A DNA stretch of 64,000 bases from Bacteriovoracaceae bacterium. GTDB taxonomy: Bacteria; Bdellovibrionota; Bacteriovoracia; Bacteriovoracales; Bacteriovoracaceae. The translations under genes and the position numbers were made by a program. Shown here in pieces: positions 1 through 8,580 of this stretch; the first letter of the stretch is position 1; every line of letters begins with the position of its first letter. Location of the stretch: NCBI GenBank assembly GCA_013141065.1, contig JABFRR010000002.1, forward strand, positions 1 through 64,000, in the 5' to 3' direction. The notes beneath the pieces were generated by a model that had not been told where the DNA came from, made no database searches, and saw nothing but the letters and a program-made list of their open reading frames with translations.

Positions 1-1
1 C

Positions 2-1248
2 AAACAACAAGTTCGCATTGAACTTTCAGAAGCAGAAATCAATAAACGCATTGATCAGATCGAATCAATGGATATTGACGATGAGTTTGAGACTTCTTAG
101 TTTCTGCACTTGAGGCATTAGTCATCCTAGACAAACTTGTAGGAATGAAAGATACGACTATAAAACGCTTTGCGAGAGATGTTAATAAAACTTCTGAGAA
201 AAGAAAAACAATGACGGTAAAGATAAAATAGAAAGTGATGGTTCGGGCAAGCACCCACGCGGCAATAATCAAGGGAAAAAATGGCAAAGACGAATATCCT
301 AATGCTACTAAGGTTGAACATAAGCACGAACATTTAAAAGCTGGTCAGACTTGTCGGGCTTGCCAAGCTGGAAAAATAAATGAGTACCAATCAGGTGTCT
401 ATATCAGAATTACTGGTTCCTCTCCAATCAGTGCAGTAATTCACAATACAGAAAAAATTAAGATGCAATACCTGTGGTGAAATTTTTGAAGCTGAGTTTG
501 AAGGAAAATGCACCTAAGTATGATGCTCGCGCAATTGCTATTATCGCTTTATTAAAATTTTCGGCATCAATGCCATACTATCGACTAGATAAAATTCAAA
601 ACATCTTAAAACACCAATGCCAGCTTCAACACAGTGGGATTTGATGGATACTCTAGCAAATTACTTGTACCCAGTCTGGCAATCACTTTTAAAGACAGCG
701 GCCAATGGAAATAAATTTTTTATTGATGATACAAAAGTAAAAGTTCTTTCTCTCATAAAAGAAAATAAGCATCTTGTAAAAAAAGATCGCAAAGGAATGT
801 TCACTACGGGGCTTATTAGTGAGGGGGACTTCGGGCGAATTGTACTTTATTTATCTGGCCGAAGTCATGCCGGAGAAAACTTAGATAAAATTATTAAAAC
901 AAGAACGAGCGAGAAGAAAGCAAATCTGATGTCAGATGCACTATCTGCCAATGACAAATCTGATTATGAATTTGCTAGAAGCTACTGTCTCTCACATGGG
1001 CGCAGGAAGTTTGTCACCGTAGACGATGAAGAATTAGAAAATCCATGTCAATATGTTTTAGATTGCATCGGTGAAGTTTATAAGAATGAAAAACATTGCA
1101 AAAAAGAAAATTTATCACCGAAAGATAGATTGGATTATCACCAAACACACTCCACAAAACCTATGAGTGATCTGGAGTCATGGTGCAGAGGAAACGTAGA
1201 GAACAGTGGTCAGGATTCTGAAATCGAACCCAACTCGCCACCCCCCTA
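2..1248 (+). pseudogene. IS66-family transposase (TnpC) remnant, several frameshifts, 3' end lost
   Basis: Pieces of one IS66 transposase can be followed through different frames. Around 102-225 there is a helical N-terminal part (...KDTTIKRFARDV...). At 235-475 comes the typical zinc-binding stretch (HKHEHLKAGQTC, CQAGK, then RCNTCGE one frame away). At 500-625 the KYDARA...MPYYRLDKIQ segment follows, and from 617 the core PASTQWDLMD, FFIDDTKVKVLS, FTTGLIS and GRSHAGEN. The last family match is EPNS near 1230; a functional copy would continue through the rest of the DDE domain. The coding therefore needs at least three or four frame changes and lacks its C-terminus, which stops just before the left end of the IS3 element. 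It cannot be active. The 5' end may extend beyond the window. Confidence 0.85.
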
Positions 1249-1266
1249 TTTCAGGAAAGTTGTCGC
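1249..1266 (+). repeat. Left terminal inverted repeat of the IS3 element
   Basis: tttcaggaaagttgtcgc; its reverse complement recurs at 2896-2913 with a single mismatch (a/t at position 9). Confidence 0.8.
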
Positions 1267-1350
1267 TTCAAATTCTAAATAATTAACCCGAAATGGAAGC
1301 ACCCGACGTAAGGAGGGTGGAGTCCATGAGGGGGGCGAAGTGAGAAAATT

Positions 1351-1842
1351 ATGCGTTCAGAGGTTTACAGCAAAGAATTTAAAGATGCCGCAGTTAAAAA
1401 AGTGATTAAATTAGGACCTAGTAAGGCAGCCAAAGAATTAGGACTCCCAGTATCAACAATATTTGGTTGGAGTAAAATGTATGGTATGTCTAGTTCCATG
1501 AAAACAAAAAAAACAAAATCAGTAGACAAGTGGACACCTGAAGAAAAACTAGATGCTGTTATTAAGACTGCAACAATGGATGAGCTTACTCTTGGTGAGT
1601 TTCTTCGTAGAGAAGGGCTTTTTATGGCCAATCTAGAGCAGTGGAAAACAGATTTAACCAATGGGCTCAAGTCTGCTGCTGGAAGGCCTAGAAAGGATCC
1701 TGAACTCTTTGAGCTACGAAAAAAAGAAGAAGAACTTATAAGAGAATTAAAAAGAAAAGATAAGGCACTTGCAGAATTTGCAGCGAGAGTTGTACTTCTA
1801 AAAAAAAGCCATCTTTTGTTTGGAGTGGACGAGGACAATTAG
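1351..1842 (+). CDS. IS3-family transposase OrfA
   Basis: This 163-residue protein would recognise the element ends. Residues 1-50 form a helix-turn-helix (YSKEFKDAAVKKV, SKAAKELGLPVSTIFGW). A second domain has TPEEKLDAVIKTA and GEFLRREGL...LEQWK, a layout shared by one IS3 subgroup. A coiled coil rich in Glu/Lys follows (ELIRELKRKDKALAEFAARV). The stop overlaps the GTG of orfB by one base. A run of eight A at 1800-1807 lies just upstream of the stop, and the -1 frame is open from there into orfB, so a fused OrfAB could be made by programmed frameshifting. The reading frame looks intact. Confidence 0.85.
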   Translation: MRSEVYSKEFKDAAVKKVIKLGPSKAAKELGLPVSTIFGWSKMYGMSSSMKTKKTKSVDKWTPEEKLDAVIKTATMDELTLGEFLRREGLFMANLEQWKTDLTNGLKSAAGRPRKDPELFELRKKEEELIRELKRKDKALAEFAARVVLLKKSHLLFGVDEDN

Positions 1843-2887
1843 TGTGCTCTGACTTAAGAGCAATTTGTATTGAATTAATTAAAGAAGCAAACTTAAATGG
1901 CTGCAGAAAAGAAATAGCCAGCAAAGATTGTGGATTATGTATCAAAACAATAGAACGTTGGGAAAAAAATCTTATTGATTTAAGGAATGGGCCGAAGACC
2001 ATTCCTGCCAATAAGCTTTCAGAGTTTGAGAGGCAAAAAATTATAAAGATAGCTACTTCAGAAAAATATAGAGATAAATCTCCGTGGGAAATAGTACCAA
2101 TGCTTGCCGACAGCGAGGGAATATTTATTGGAAGTGAATCAAGTTTTTATAGAGTTTTAAAAAAAGAAAAGTTACTGGCCCACAGAGGAAAAAGTAAAGG
2201 GAGAACAATGGATCGGCCAGCACCTTTAATTGCAAAGGGCCCTAATGAAATTTGGTCATGGGATATTACCTATATGAAAGGTCCGATACGAGGTCAGTTT
2301 TATTATTTATATTTATTTATGGATATTTTTAGTAGAAAAATAGTTGGCCATGAAGTCTTTGAATTAGAATCAATGGAATTGTCAGCAGAAATAGTAGATA
2401 AAATTTGTAAAATGGAGAAGATAAAAAAGGACAAATTATACTTCACTCTGATAATGGTGGACCAATGAAGGGTGCAACAATGCTTGCAACGTTACAAGAA
2501 CTTGGTGTAATGCCTTCATTTAGTAGGCCGTCAGTTAGTGATGATAATCCCTTTTCAGAGGCATTATTTAAAACAACAAAATACTGTCCAGAATATCCAG
2601 CTAATGGATTTAACTCGTTAGACGAAGCCAGGGACTGGTGTAAAGTTTTTGTAGATTGGTACAATAATAAACACCTTCATAGTGGAATAAAATTTGTAAC
2701 ACCCACTTCAAGACATGAAGGATTAGATAAAAAAGTTTTACAATTAAGAAAAGAAGTTTATATTAAGGCAAAATTATTAAATCCTAGTCGTTGGTCAAAA
2801 AACACAAGAAACTGGGATTGGATTGATGAAGTATTTTTGAATCATCCTAAAAGAAAAGATGATGTCGAAATTAAAAAAGTAAGTTAA
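1842..2887 (+). pseudogene. IS3-family transposase OrfB (integrase core), broken by one frameshift
   Basis: A DDE integrase of the IS3 type. The first part (1842-2468) holds an HTH-like region, the usual orfB N-terminus and the first catalytic aspartate in WSWDITYMKG. The second part (2465-2887) holds the second aspartate in LHSDNGGPMKG, the glutamate in SDDNPFSEALFK and the YNNKHLHSGI C-terminal motif. The frames join only if one base is lost or gained near 2440, where LHSDNGG starts in one frame and the first ORF continues as unrelated residues. All three catalytic residues are present at DNA level, but the protein cannot be made in one piece. Confidence 0.85.
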
Positions 2888-2895
2888 AAAGTTAG

Positions 2896-2913
2896 GCGAC
2901 AACTATCCTGAAA
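2896..2913 (-). repeat. Right terminal inverted repeat of the IS3 element
   Basis: gcgacaactatcctgaaa; reverse complement of the left repeat with one mismatch. It lies within the open frame that reads into the downstream transposase fragment. Confidence 0.8.
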
Positions 2914-3704
2914 TTTTCCGCTCTTGCGTGGATGCCACCGAACTAATTCATGAAACTTTTTCTAAAATTCCAAAAGATATTAAAAAATATTTTGTCGCTG
3001 ATTCCGCTTATTCCACAATGGAAATCTACAATTCTCTTATAAATCACAATTGCAATTTTGTAATTAACTTGAAGTCTACTTCTTGGAAACCACTTCTGAC
3101 TAAGAATAGAAAACGCATGAAATGGACGCCAACTAGATTGAAATTTTTCGAGTCAAATAATTGCCAAATTTCATCGACATTGTACCCATTAAAAGGTCTT
3201 CCTGGCAGAGAGTTTTTGCGAGTAGTTTTCATTCGCACCCCTAACATCAATCCAACGAAAGAAGATAATTATCCGTATCGCTACTATGCAGTTGTCACGG
3301 ACATGAGTGAATCAGAAATTAGTGATGAGAAAGTTATAAAATTTTATCGAAGACGATCACAAGTCGAAAACAATATTAAAGATATAAAAAATGGAATGGA
3401 TTTTCATCACTTTCCTTGCATGAATTTAAAAGCAAATAATGTTTGGGGATTGATTGGTGTGATCGCGTACAACCTGATGAGGTATGCTTCATTTGCAGTT
3501 GTGCCCGAAAAAGGATGTTTTTTAGAGACGACTAGAAAAAGAATTGTAGCGATTGCTGGCGAGGTGATCACTCATGCTCGCTCAATCGAAATACGAATGA
3601 TGAACTACATTTACAAGGAGGTGTGCAGAGTAAAAGCAATCATGAATTCCGTGTTTACGGTAGATGCAAATCGCTTGAGGCCGCATGACGACTTCAAGAC
3701 ATAG
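2914..3704 (+). pseudogene. IS1380-like transposase, N-terminal part missing
   Basis: The remaining ~260 codons match the C-terminal half of IS1380/IS4-type DDE transposases. VADSAYSTMEIYN contains the second catalytic Asp. The YRYYAVVTDM strand is followed by the YREK-like motif FYRRRSQVENNIKDIKNGMD with the catalytic Glu. HFPCMNLKANNVW, IAYNLMRYA and TTRKRIVAIAGEV come next, and the last resembles the arginine-rich IS1380 tail. The first catalytic Asp and everything before it are absent, removed at the right end of the IS3 element. A GTG at 2928 could start translation but would give only a fragment. Confidence 0.75.
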
Positions 3705-4111
3705 TTCTTTAACATTTTTATAGTGTGTAAAACGACTAGAAACAGCACTACCCGGCGGAGCTATAGGGTGCCACAATTTTGAGGAATGGAGAGCTTTGTG
3801 CCCACGAGGCACTCCACTCTAAAGAATGATCTGTTAGAGAGAAATTTTGGTGATCAAAAGCGAGGATAAAAAATATTACGACCCAATATAGGCCGATGCA
3901 AAGAACATTGGTTTGGAATTTTGTGACAGAAATGACACGGAAATGATTTTTATGAGCTTACGGAAGGATTTCCGTTTCATTTTCAGGCACAATGGATAGT
4001 AACATTGCAAAACTGGAAGTGAATAGGCCTGTTTTAGGCCTGAATTTTTCAGCAGGGTAAATTGGCCTAGTATGATGAGAAATTTAAAGTTATAAATGAT
4101 TGATATAAGAC
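3705..4111. other. Non-coding stretch between the IS remnants and tRNA-Phe
   Basis: No convincing gene. It may hold the worn 3' end of the IS1380-like element. Small palindromes are visible: acggaa..ttccgt near 3960, and two copies of AGGCCT at 4025 and 4036 followed by a short T-run. None of these is clearly a terminator or an RNA gene. Confidence 0.4.
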
Positions 4112-4146
4112 AAAAAAAAACCTCTAATTGCTTAGAGGTTTTTTAA
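4112..4146 (-). terminator. Rho-independent terminator of tRNA-Phe (bidirectional)
   Basis: Stem AAACCTCTA / TAGAGGTTT with a short loop, A-run on one side and T-run on the other. It starts about 10 bp downstream of the tRNA 3' CCA on the minus strand. It could also stop transcription leaving the IS region. Confidence 0.8.
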
Positions 4147-4156
4147 ATTCAAAAGA

Positions 4157-4232
4157 TGGTGCCCAGGGACGGAATCGAACCGCCGACACAGGGATTTTCA
4201 GTCCCTTGCTCTACCGACTGAGCTACCTGGGC
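4157..4232 (-). tRNA. tRNA-Phe (anticodon GAA)
   Basis: The minus strand folds as a standard 76-nt tRNA. The acceptor stem is GCCCAGG / CCTGGGC, the D-arm GCTCAGTCGGTAGAGC, the anticodon loop CTGAAAA within GGGA...TCCC, and the T-arm contains GGTTCGATTCC. CCA is encoded at the 3' end. The GAA anticodon specifies phenylalanine. A terminator follows directly. Confidence 0.97.
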
Positions 4233-4262
4233 GTGTGCCATTTTTCGAATCTAAAAATTAAT

Positions 4263-4283
4263 GGAATCGAGCGATTCCGTCAA
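4263..4283 (-). promoter_or_regulatory. Putative tRNA-Phe promoter -35 with a palindrome downstream of it
   Basis: On the minus strand TTGACG (4278-4283) lies about 45 bp upstream of the tRNA start. The perfect inverted repeat GGAATCG-N2-CGATTCC (4263-4278) lies where the -35/-10 spacer would be. A TAATTT follows at 17 bp as a weak -10. The palindrome could be an operator, or chance. Confidence 0.35.
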
Positions 4284-4399
4284 ATACTTTCTCGAAAAAG
4301 ACTGATTTTAACCCTATAAAGTTTTCAGATTCCCGAGAATGTTTTCTATGTGTGTTATAAGCGGTCAATCTTTAAATACCCTCAATAGGAGTTTCACCA

Positions 4400-4930
4400 A
4401 TGAAAACATCACTTCTTCTCGCTCTTGCTGTTTGTTTAGGCGTCTTCAGCGTGATGGCTGATGCACTCGAAATACCGACTGCAGTTTTAGAGCGTCATCA
4501 AGCAAGCTGTCCTGATTTTACTTCTCCAGAACGTGGTGAGTATCTATTAAAAGAATCTTTTACACTTCCTGGTTCTGAATATTCTCCAAAAACAAAAACT
4601 CTCTATTTAATAGGTTGCGAGATGTACGCCTATAACTCACTAGAAAAAGCTTATATTGTCGATTCTTACGGACAAGTCACAAATGTATCAGTAGTTGAAG
4701 TAGGGAGTGAAGGTTCTCTCACTGCAACGAGTGATTTGATGGGAGCTGGCTTTGATCTTGAAACATTAACACTTGGTACTTTTTCTAAAGGCCGTGGAAT
4801 GGGTGACTGTGGAAGTAATGCGACTTATAAGTACGATTCAAAAATTGAAAAATTTGTCTTAATTGAAGCACGTTTAAAAGAAGCTTGTGACGGCCTTGAA
4901 ACTGATTGGCCACTTGTTTACAAAAAATAA
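4400..4930 (+). CDS. Exported DUF1176-like protein
   Basis: A 176-residue exported protein of unknown function. An N-terminal signal peptide (hydrophobic MKTSLLLALAVCLGVFSVMADA) is followed by a mature domain. Its C-terminal third matches the DUF1176 pattern: LGTFSKGRGMGDCG, a short strand pair KYDSKIEKFVLIEAR, then CDGLETDWPLVY. Cysteines at GDCG and ACDG, and further upstream, probably form disulphides. DUF1176 proteins are found in proteobacterial periplasms and have no established role. The start is supported by AGGAG about 9 bp upstream. A strong terminator follows, so it is probably monocistronic. Confidence 0.7.
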   Translation: MKTSLLLALAVCLGVFSVMADALEIPTAVLERHQASCPDFTSPERGEYLLKESFTLPGSEYSPKTKTLYLIGCEMYAYNSLEKAYIVDSYGQVTNVSVVEVGSEGSLTATSDLMGAGFDLETLTLGTFSKGRGMGDCGSNATYKYDSKIEKFVLIEARLKEACDGLETDWPLVYKK

Positions 4931-4946
4931 TTTTGCAATGAATGTA

Positions 4947-4970
4947 GGGAGACACTGTCTCCCTTTTTTT
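4947..4970 (+). terminator. Rho-independent terminator
   Basis: GGGAGAC-act-GTCTCCC stem (7 bp, GC-rich) followed directly by seven T. It ends the DUF1176-like gene. Confidence 0.9.
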
Positions 4971-4984
4971 GTTATAGTGAGCTA

Positions 4985-5785
4985 ATGAAAATACTAAAGC
5001 AGACACTTCCTTATCTCAATCAACAAACTAACATCTTTTATTTTTTGCCTGATCAAGGTGTTGGGCCAAAGGCAACGTTCGCCATTTTTACTCATGGCTA
5101 CACTGCTGATAAAGGTTCACTCTTAAATTGGCCCATTAGATTAACAGAAGTGGGAATTCCTTGTGCTCTTTTTGATTTACCAGGCCATTATCTTGGAAAT
5201 TTTTCTGAAGTCGAAGATTTTGATCATTTTAAAAATCATGCGCACGAATTATTCCTAGAAGCCTTTATAGGCCTAAAAAAAGCCTTTTTAGAAGAATTTC
5301 CCTTAGATGAGCACGCTTTAAGCTCACCAGAATTTAAATTGGTTCTGGGCGGTCATTCACTTGGTTCAATGTTGGCCCTAAAGGCCATGATGTTGGAAGA
5401 ATTTCGAGATGTCACAAAATTAGCTATCGGTGTGGGCCTGGGAAAAGCGCCAAGCGATATTGTCCATCTTTTTGATACTCCCTTTTATAAATCAACGCTC
5501 AAAATTCGTGAGCAAATGGTTTCACCTGCTCTATGTCCGGATAATGTATTTCCGTGGATTAAAGATGAAAAAAATAATCTACAAGTTTCAGGATGCATGA
5601 TCCATCTTATATCGGGAGAAGACGATCTCGTGGTTGGCAGTGACGGCATGGAGAGACTAGCGGCGAGTTTGAAGGAACGAAATAATATTGTCACAGTGGA
5701 GAAGCCTTCAAAGCTTCCCCATCATGAACCACAACTAGCAGCAGCTTATGTTAAAAAATTTCTTAAAAAGATTGCTTGGATTTAA
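4985..5785 (+). CDS. Alpha/beta hydrolase (esterase/lipase-like)
   Basis: A 266-residue cytoplasmic protein with the alpha/beta-hydrolase pattern. FTHGYTADKGS provides the oxyanion-hole HG. GGHSLGS is the nucleophile elbow (GxSxG). A strand ending LISGEDDLVVGSDG carries the acid, and LPHHEPQLA carries the catalytic His near the C-terminus. All three members of the triad are present. There is no signal peptide. The substrate cannot be told from sequence; esters or lysophospholipids are common for this group. It follows a terminator, so it has its own promoter in the preceding 15-40 bp. It is convergent with the next gene, with a 6-bp gap. Confidence 0.8.
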   Translation: MKILKQTLPYLNQQTNIFYFLPDQGVGPKATFAIFTHGYTADKGSLLNWPIRLTEVGIPCALFDLPGHYLGNFSEVEDFDHFKNHAHELFLEAFIGLKKAFLEEFPLDEHALSSPEFKLVLGGHSLGSMLALKAMMLEEFRDVTKLAIGVGLGKAPSDIVHLFDTPFYKSTLKIREQMVSPALCPDNVFPWIKDEKNNLQVSGCMIHLISGEDDLVVGSDGMERLAASLKERNNIVTVEKPSKLPHHEPQLAAAYVKKFLKKIAWI

Positions 5786-5791
5786 ATGGAT

Positions 5792-6316
5792 TTAAAGACT
5801 GACTTTTTTTAGCCAAACCTGACTGTCACAAAATTCCAAGTCTCCATCAAAAACATTTGTGAGTTTTTCATAGTGTGGTTTTTTGTTTTTTATTGTACGT
5901 GCATAAAATTCATAATAACCATTACCACCGCCGACACCTATGTTAAATCGGTATAAATCTAATTTGGGAAATCTGGTGCTTTCTATTTTTTCTAGAGTGA
6001 TATCATCAACGTCACTAAAATAATTTTCATCAGCACCGGTACTAGCTGCAACTAAAAGTTCAGGCTCTGCATTTTTTAATTTTTGATTTAATTCTCGAGG
6101 AGACACGTCACGTGGTTCGAAATATTCAATAAGAGTCTTTGTCACTACAAAGTACTTATTTTCATAATCTTGGTGAAGCCCACAACTTCCAATGTATTCA
6201 CTAGTTCCATCACTAAGCTCTCTGTATGACTCTTCATAGGTTTCGGTTCTCGACATGTCTTTTGCTTGAGTACTTAATGAGTTTAATAGGCAAAGCCCTA
6301 AAATTATTTTTTTCAC
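5792..6316 (-). CDS. Exported protein of unknown function
   Basis: A 174-residue protein with a clear signal peptide (KKIILGLCLLNSLSTQA). I do not recognise the family. The mature part has two cysteines (GSCGLH and EFCDSQVW) that could pair, and a glycine-rich turn IGVGGGNGYYEFY. Start is GTG with GGAG 8-9 bp upstream. It stands alone on the minus strand between the hydrolase and apt, about 90 bp after apt. Confidence 0.6.
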   Translation of the reverse strand: MKKIILGLCLLNSLSTQAKDMSRTETYEESYRELSDGTSEYIGSCGLHQDYENKYFVVTKTLIEYFEPRDVSPRELNQKLKNAEPELLVAASTGADENYFSDVDDITLEKIESTRFPKLDLYRFNIGVGGGNGYYEFYARTIKNKKPHYEKLTNVFDGDLEFCDSQVWLKKVSL

Positions 6317-6407
6317 TTTTAATCTCCGGTTGGCGTTAATTGAAAGTGTTTATAGTTCGATAGAACCAGAATGTATTATATAATATTTAGATGAATTCTA
6401 GATTTTA

Positions 6408-6938
6408 TTAGTGCCCTGCAAAACTACAAAGGCTAAAGACTTTGTGTCCCTTATCGGTGATTTTTTTTGAGCCACCTAATTCAGGAAGATCTACTACAAA
6501 TGCCGTTTCGGTGACAATCCCGCCGACTTTTTCAATGAGTGCAATGGCGCCTAGGGCAGTCCCACCTGTCGCGATAAGATCGTCAATAAGTAAGATCTTA
6601 GCTCCTTTTTCCAGAGCGTCTTCATGAATTTCGATTGTGTCAGACCCATATTCGAGATCGTAGTTTTGTGAAATCGTTTTGCCAGGTAGTTTCCCTTTTT
6701 TTCTCACAGGGATGAATCCAATTCCTAAGGCATAGGCCAGGGCAGCACCGAGAATGAAGCCTCGTGCTTCGATACCTGCAACATAATCAATTTTGTGATT
6801 TTTGTATTGGGTAACGAGTAAATTGATAGTCTCTTGAAAGCCTTTTGGATCTTTTAAAAGAGTGGTGATATCGCGAAACATTATTCCTTCTTTAGGGTAA
6901 TTAGGAATAGTTCTAATTAGTTTTGCGATATCACTCAT
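6408..6938 (-). CDS. apt: Adenine phosphoribosyltransferase
   Basis: Converts adenine and PRPP to AMP in purine salvage. The ~176 residues match the family over full length: IRTIPNYPKEGIMFRDITTLL at the N-terminus, AGIEARGFILGAALA, the VRKKGKLPGKT flexible loop, and the PRPP-binding motif LLIDDLIATGGTA. Two in-frame starts exist. The ATG at 6938 has AAGAG five bases upstream and is preferred over the GTG two codons earlier. The neighbours (a YceI-like gene upstream on the same strand, 29 bp away) have no obvious functional link. Confidence 0.95.
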   Translation of the reverse strand: MSDIAKLIRTIPNYPKEGIMFRDITTLLKDPKGFQETINLLVTQYKNHKIDYVAGIEARGFILGAALAYALGIGFIPVRKKGKLPGKTISQNYDLEYGSDTIEIHEDALEKGAKILLIDDLIATGGTALGAIALIEKVGGIVTETAFVVDLPELGGSKKITDKGHKVFSLCSFAGH

Positions 6939-6967
6939 GTGCACTCTTTTTGTTATAAAGTTAAAAA

Positions 6968-7543
6968 TTATTTTATTTTTAAGCTTACAGCAAAGATCAT
7001 ATTGTCGGCAATCGCCTTATCTCCTAAACCTTGGAAAAATTTTCCAGAACCGTATTTTACGTCATGTGCTGTTCTATCAACAGTAATGCTGGCCGTTGCA
7101 ACTTTTTTTGTAATGACAGCTGGAAAAGTAACTGGAGCCGTTTTACCTTTGATTGTTAAGTCAGCTACAACTGTATAATTGTCACCTTTGTCTTTAGTCG
7201 CAGACTTGATAACAATTTTAGAAGTTGGGAATTTTTTTACATCAAAAAAATCTTCGCCAGTAATGTGGCCAACAAATTTTTTGTTGTATTCAGCATCTGT
7301 TAAGTCAGTGTTGCTAATAGTGGCCATATCAATTGTGAATTCCCCACCTTTAAATGTGTTTCCATCAAAAGAAAGAAAACCATCTTTTAATTTAACTTCT
7401 CCAGTATGTTTGCTATCAACGATAGCTTTCATTCCAGTATAAATAACTTTTGATCCAGTAGTATCAACATTAACTTTTTCAACCTTTGCAAAAGCTGAAA
7501 CCGAAGTAAGTAGAGCAGACATAACTAGTAAATTTTTGAACAT
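6968..7543 (-). CDS. YceI-family periplasmic lipid-binding protein
   Basis: A 191-residue exported protein: signal peptide MFKNLLVMSALLTSVSAFA, then one YceI domain (VDTTGSKVIYTGMKA, GGEFTIDMATI, FFDVKKFPTSKIVIKSA, ADLTIKGKTAPVTFPA, DRTAHDVKYGSG). YceI proteins are lipocalin-like barrels that bind isoprenoid-type lipids; the physiological role is often unclear. A strong AGGAGG lies 6 bp before the ATG. The gene is divergent from a LysR regulator across about 155 bp of very AT-rich DNA, the usual layout for a LysR target, so regulation by that protein is likely but unproven. Confidence 0.9.
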   Translation of the reverse strand: MFKNLLVMSALLTSVSAFAKVEKVNVDTTGSKVIYTGMKAIVDSKHTGEVKLKDGFLSFDGNTFKGGEFTIDMATISNTDLTDAEYNKKFVGHITGEDFFDVKKFPTSKIVIKSATKDKGDNYTVVADLTIKGKTAPVTFPAVITKKVATASITVDRTAHDVKYGSGKFFQGLGDKAIADNMIFAVSLKIK

Positions 7544-7634
7544 AAGATCCTCCTTTAGGATTTGGGGTATTGAAATTATGTATAATCCTAACGTAGGTTA
7601 ATATAAAAACAAATTATAATTTAACTATAAGTTT

Positions 7635-7646
7635 GATAAGTTTATC
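7635..7646. promoter_or_regulatory. Small palindrome in the lysR/yceI divergent region
   Basis: GATAA-GT-TTATC, a perfect 5-bp inverted repeat in the shared upstream region. A second short one, CCTA-ACG-TAGG, lies near 7588. They are candidate binding sites for the LysR protein, by position only. Confidence 0.3.
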
Positions 7647-7698
7647 TTATTAAGTTAGATAGATGTTAGACGTACTTAAAGCAATTAGGGGGATTTTA

Positions 7699-8580
7699 AT
7701 GACTCTCGAACAATTATTAACAATTGAAGCCATCGTGAAAGAAGGTAGCTTCAAAGCTGCGGCGGATTATCTTCATAAAAGCCAACCATCAATCAGCATG
7801 GCGGTAAAAAAACTTGAAGATGAATACCAAATCACGCTCTTTTCAAGAAATGAGTACCGACCAAGTTTATCAACGGATGGAAAAATATTCTATCAAAAAG
7901 CTAAAATTCTACTCAGGGAGTATAGGGAACTTGTAGGGCTAGCAAAACAAATGCAGATGGGTGTTGAACCAGAGTTGAGAATCAGTATTGATGCCGTAAG
8001 TCCAGTCTCAGTCGTCTTAAAATTCTTAAGAAATTTTTTCGAGAAGCACCCCGACACACGTCTAGAGCTCTTGTTTGAGGTGCTCTCAGGCACTATAGAG
8101 CGTCTTTTAGACGGTGATGTGGATATTGCTATTACTCCAAGGCCAATAGGGGATTTTCCCTTAGATTTGAGAATAATGACAAAAACAAAAATGGTTTCTG
8201 TTATTAGTACTCAATTAGTCAAAGAATTGGTCAAAGAAGAAAAAACAATCACAGATTCTTTTCTTAGAAATCACAATCAAATTATTTTAGCTGACTCGGC
8301 AAGAAGGATAGAAAAAATTAATTCAGGAATTTTAGAAGGGGCTAAAAATCTTACGGTTAATGATATTGGATTTAAAAAAGAGCTTATTATCAATGGACTT
8401 GGCTGGGGAGGATTACCTTACGACTTAATTAAGTCTGAATTGGCCGCAAAAAAACTTACAGTTATTAATACGAATAAAATTAAAGAACGAAATCTTGAGA
8501 TCTATATGGTTAAACTCAACACTAAAAACATGGGGCCGGTGATGACTGAGTTATGGGAAAGTTTAGTGGAAGAGGAGTAG
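7699..8580 (+). CDS. LysR-family transcriptional regulator
   Basis: A DNA-binding activator/repressor. The N-terminal winged HTH is typical (EQLLTIEAIVKEGSFKAAADYLHKSQPSISMAVKKLEDEYQ is the family pattern, with the recognition helix SQPSISMAVKKLE). It is followed by a two-lobed periplasmic-binding-like effector domain (LRISIDAVSPVSVV, GDVDIAITPRP). The ATG at 7699 has AGGGGG six bases upstream and is preferred over an ATG twelve codons earlier. It is divergent from the YceI gene. The ligand cannot be predicted. Confidence 0.9.
   Translation: MTLEQLLTIEAIVKEGSFKAAADYLHKSQPSISMAVKKLEDEYQITLFSRNEYRPSLSTDGKIFYQKAKILLREYRELVGLAKQMQMGVEPELRISIDAVSPVSVVLKFLRNFFEKHPDTRLELLFEVLSGTIERLLDGDVDIAITPRPIGDFPLDLRIMTKTKMVSVISTQLVKELVKEEKTITDSFLRNHNQIILADSARRIEKINSGILEGAKNLTVNDIGFKKELIINGLGWGGLPYDLIKSELAAKKLTVINTNKIKERNLEIYMVKLNTKNMGPVMTELWESLVEEE

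Larger units (their letters stand above)
1249..2913 (+). mobile_element. IS3-family insertion sequence with 18-bp terminal inverted repeats
   Basis: The element is bounded by inverted repeats that match at 17 of 18 positions. It carries an orfA/orfB pair in the usual overlapping arrangement. The right repeat begins 8 bp after the orfB stop and the left repeat ends about 85 bp before orfA, as expected for IS3. Total length is 1665 bp, slightly long for the family. No direct target duplication is visible: the bases outside the two ends differ, and the left flank is IS66 while the right flank is an IS1380-like gene. That points to a deletion or recombination at the element after insertion. orfB carries a frameshift, so this copy is probably dead. 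Confidence 0.8.

Noticed and set aside
1365..1838. 157-codon minus-strand ORF opposite IS3 orfA
   Set aside because: Antisense of a recognised gene; no independent motif or ribosome site.
4025..4041. Paired AGGCCT as a terminator
   Set aside because: The hexamers are themselves palindromic and the stem is only 6 bp with a weak T-run.
4128..4319. 63-codon plus-strand ORF over tRNA-Phe
   Set aside because: Its middle reads RNRTADTGIFSPLLYRLSYLG, a well-known spurious translation of the antisense of tRNA-Phe.
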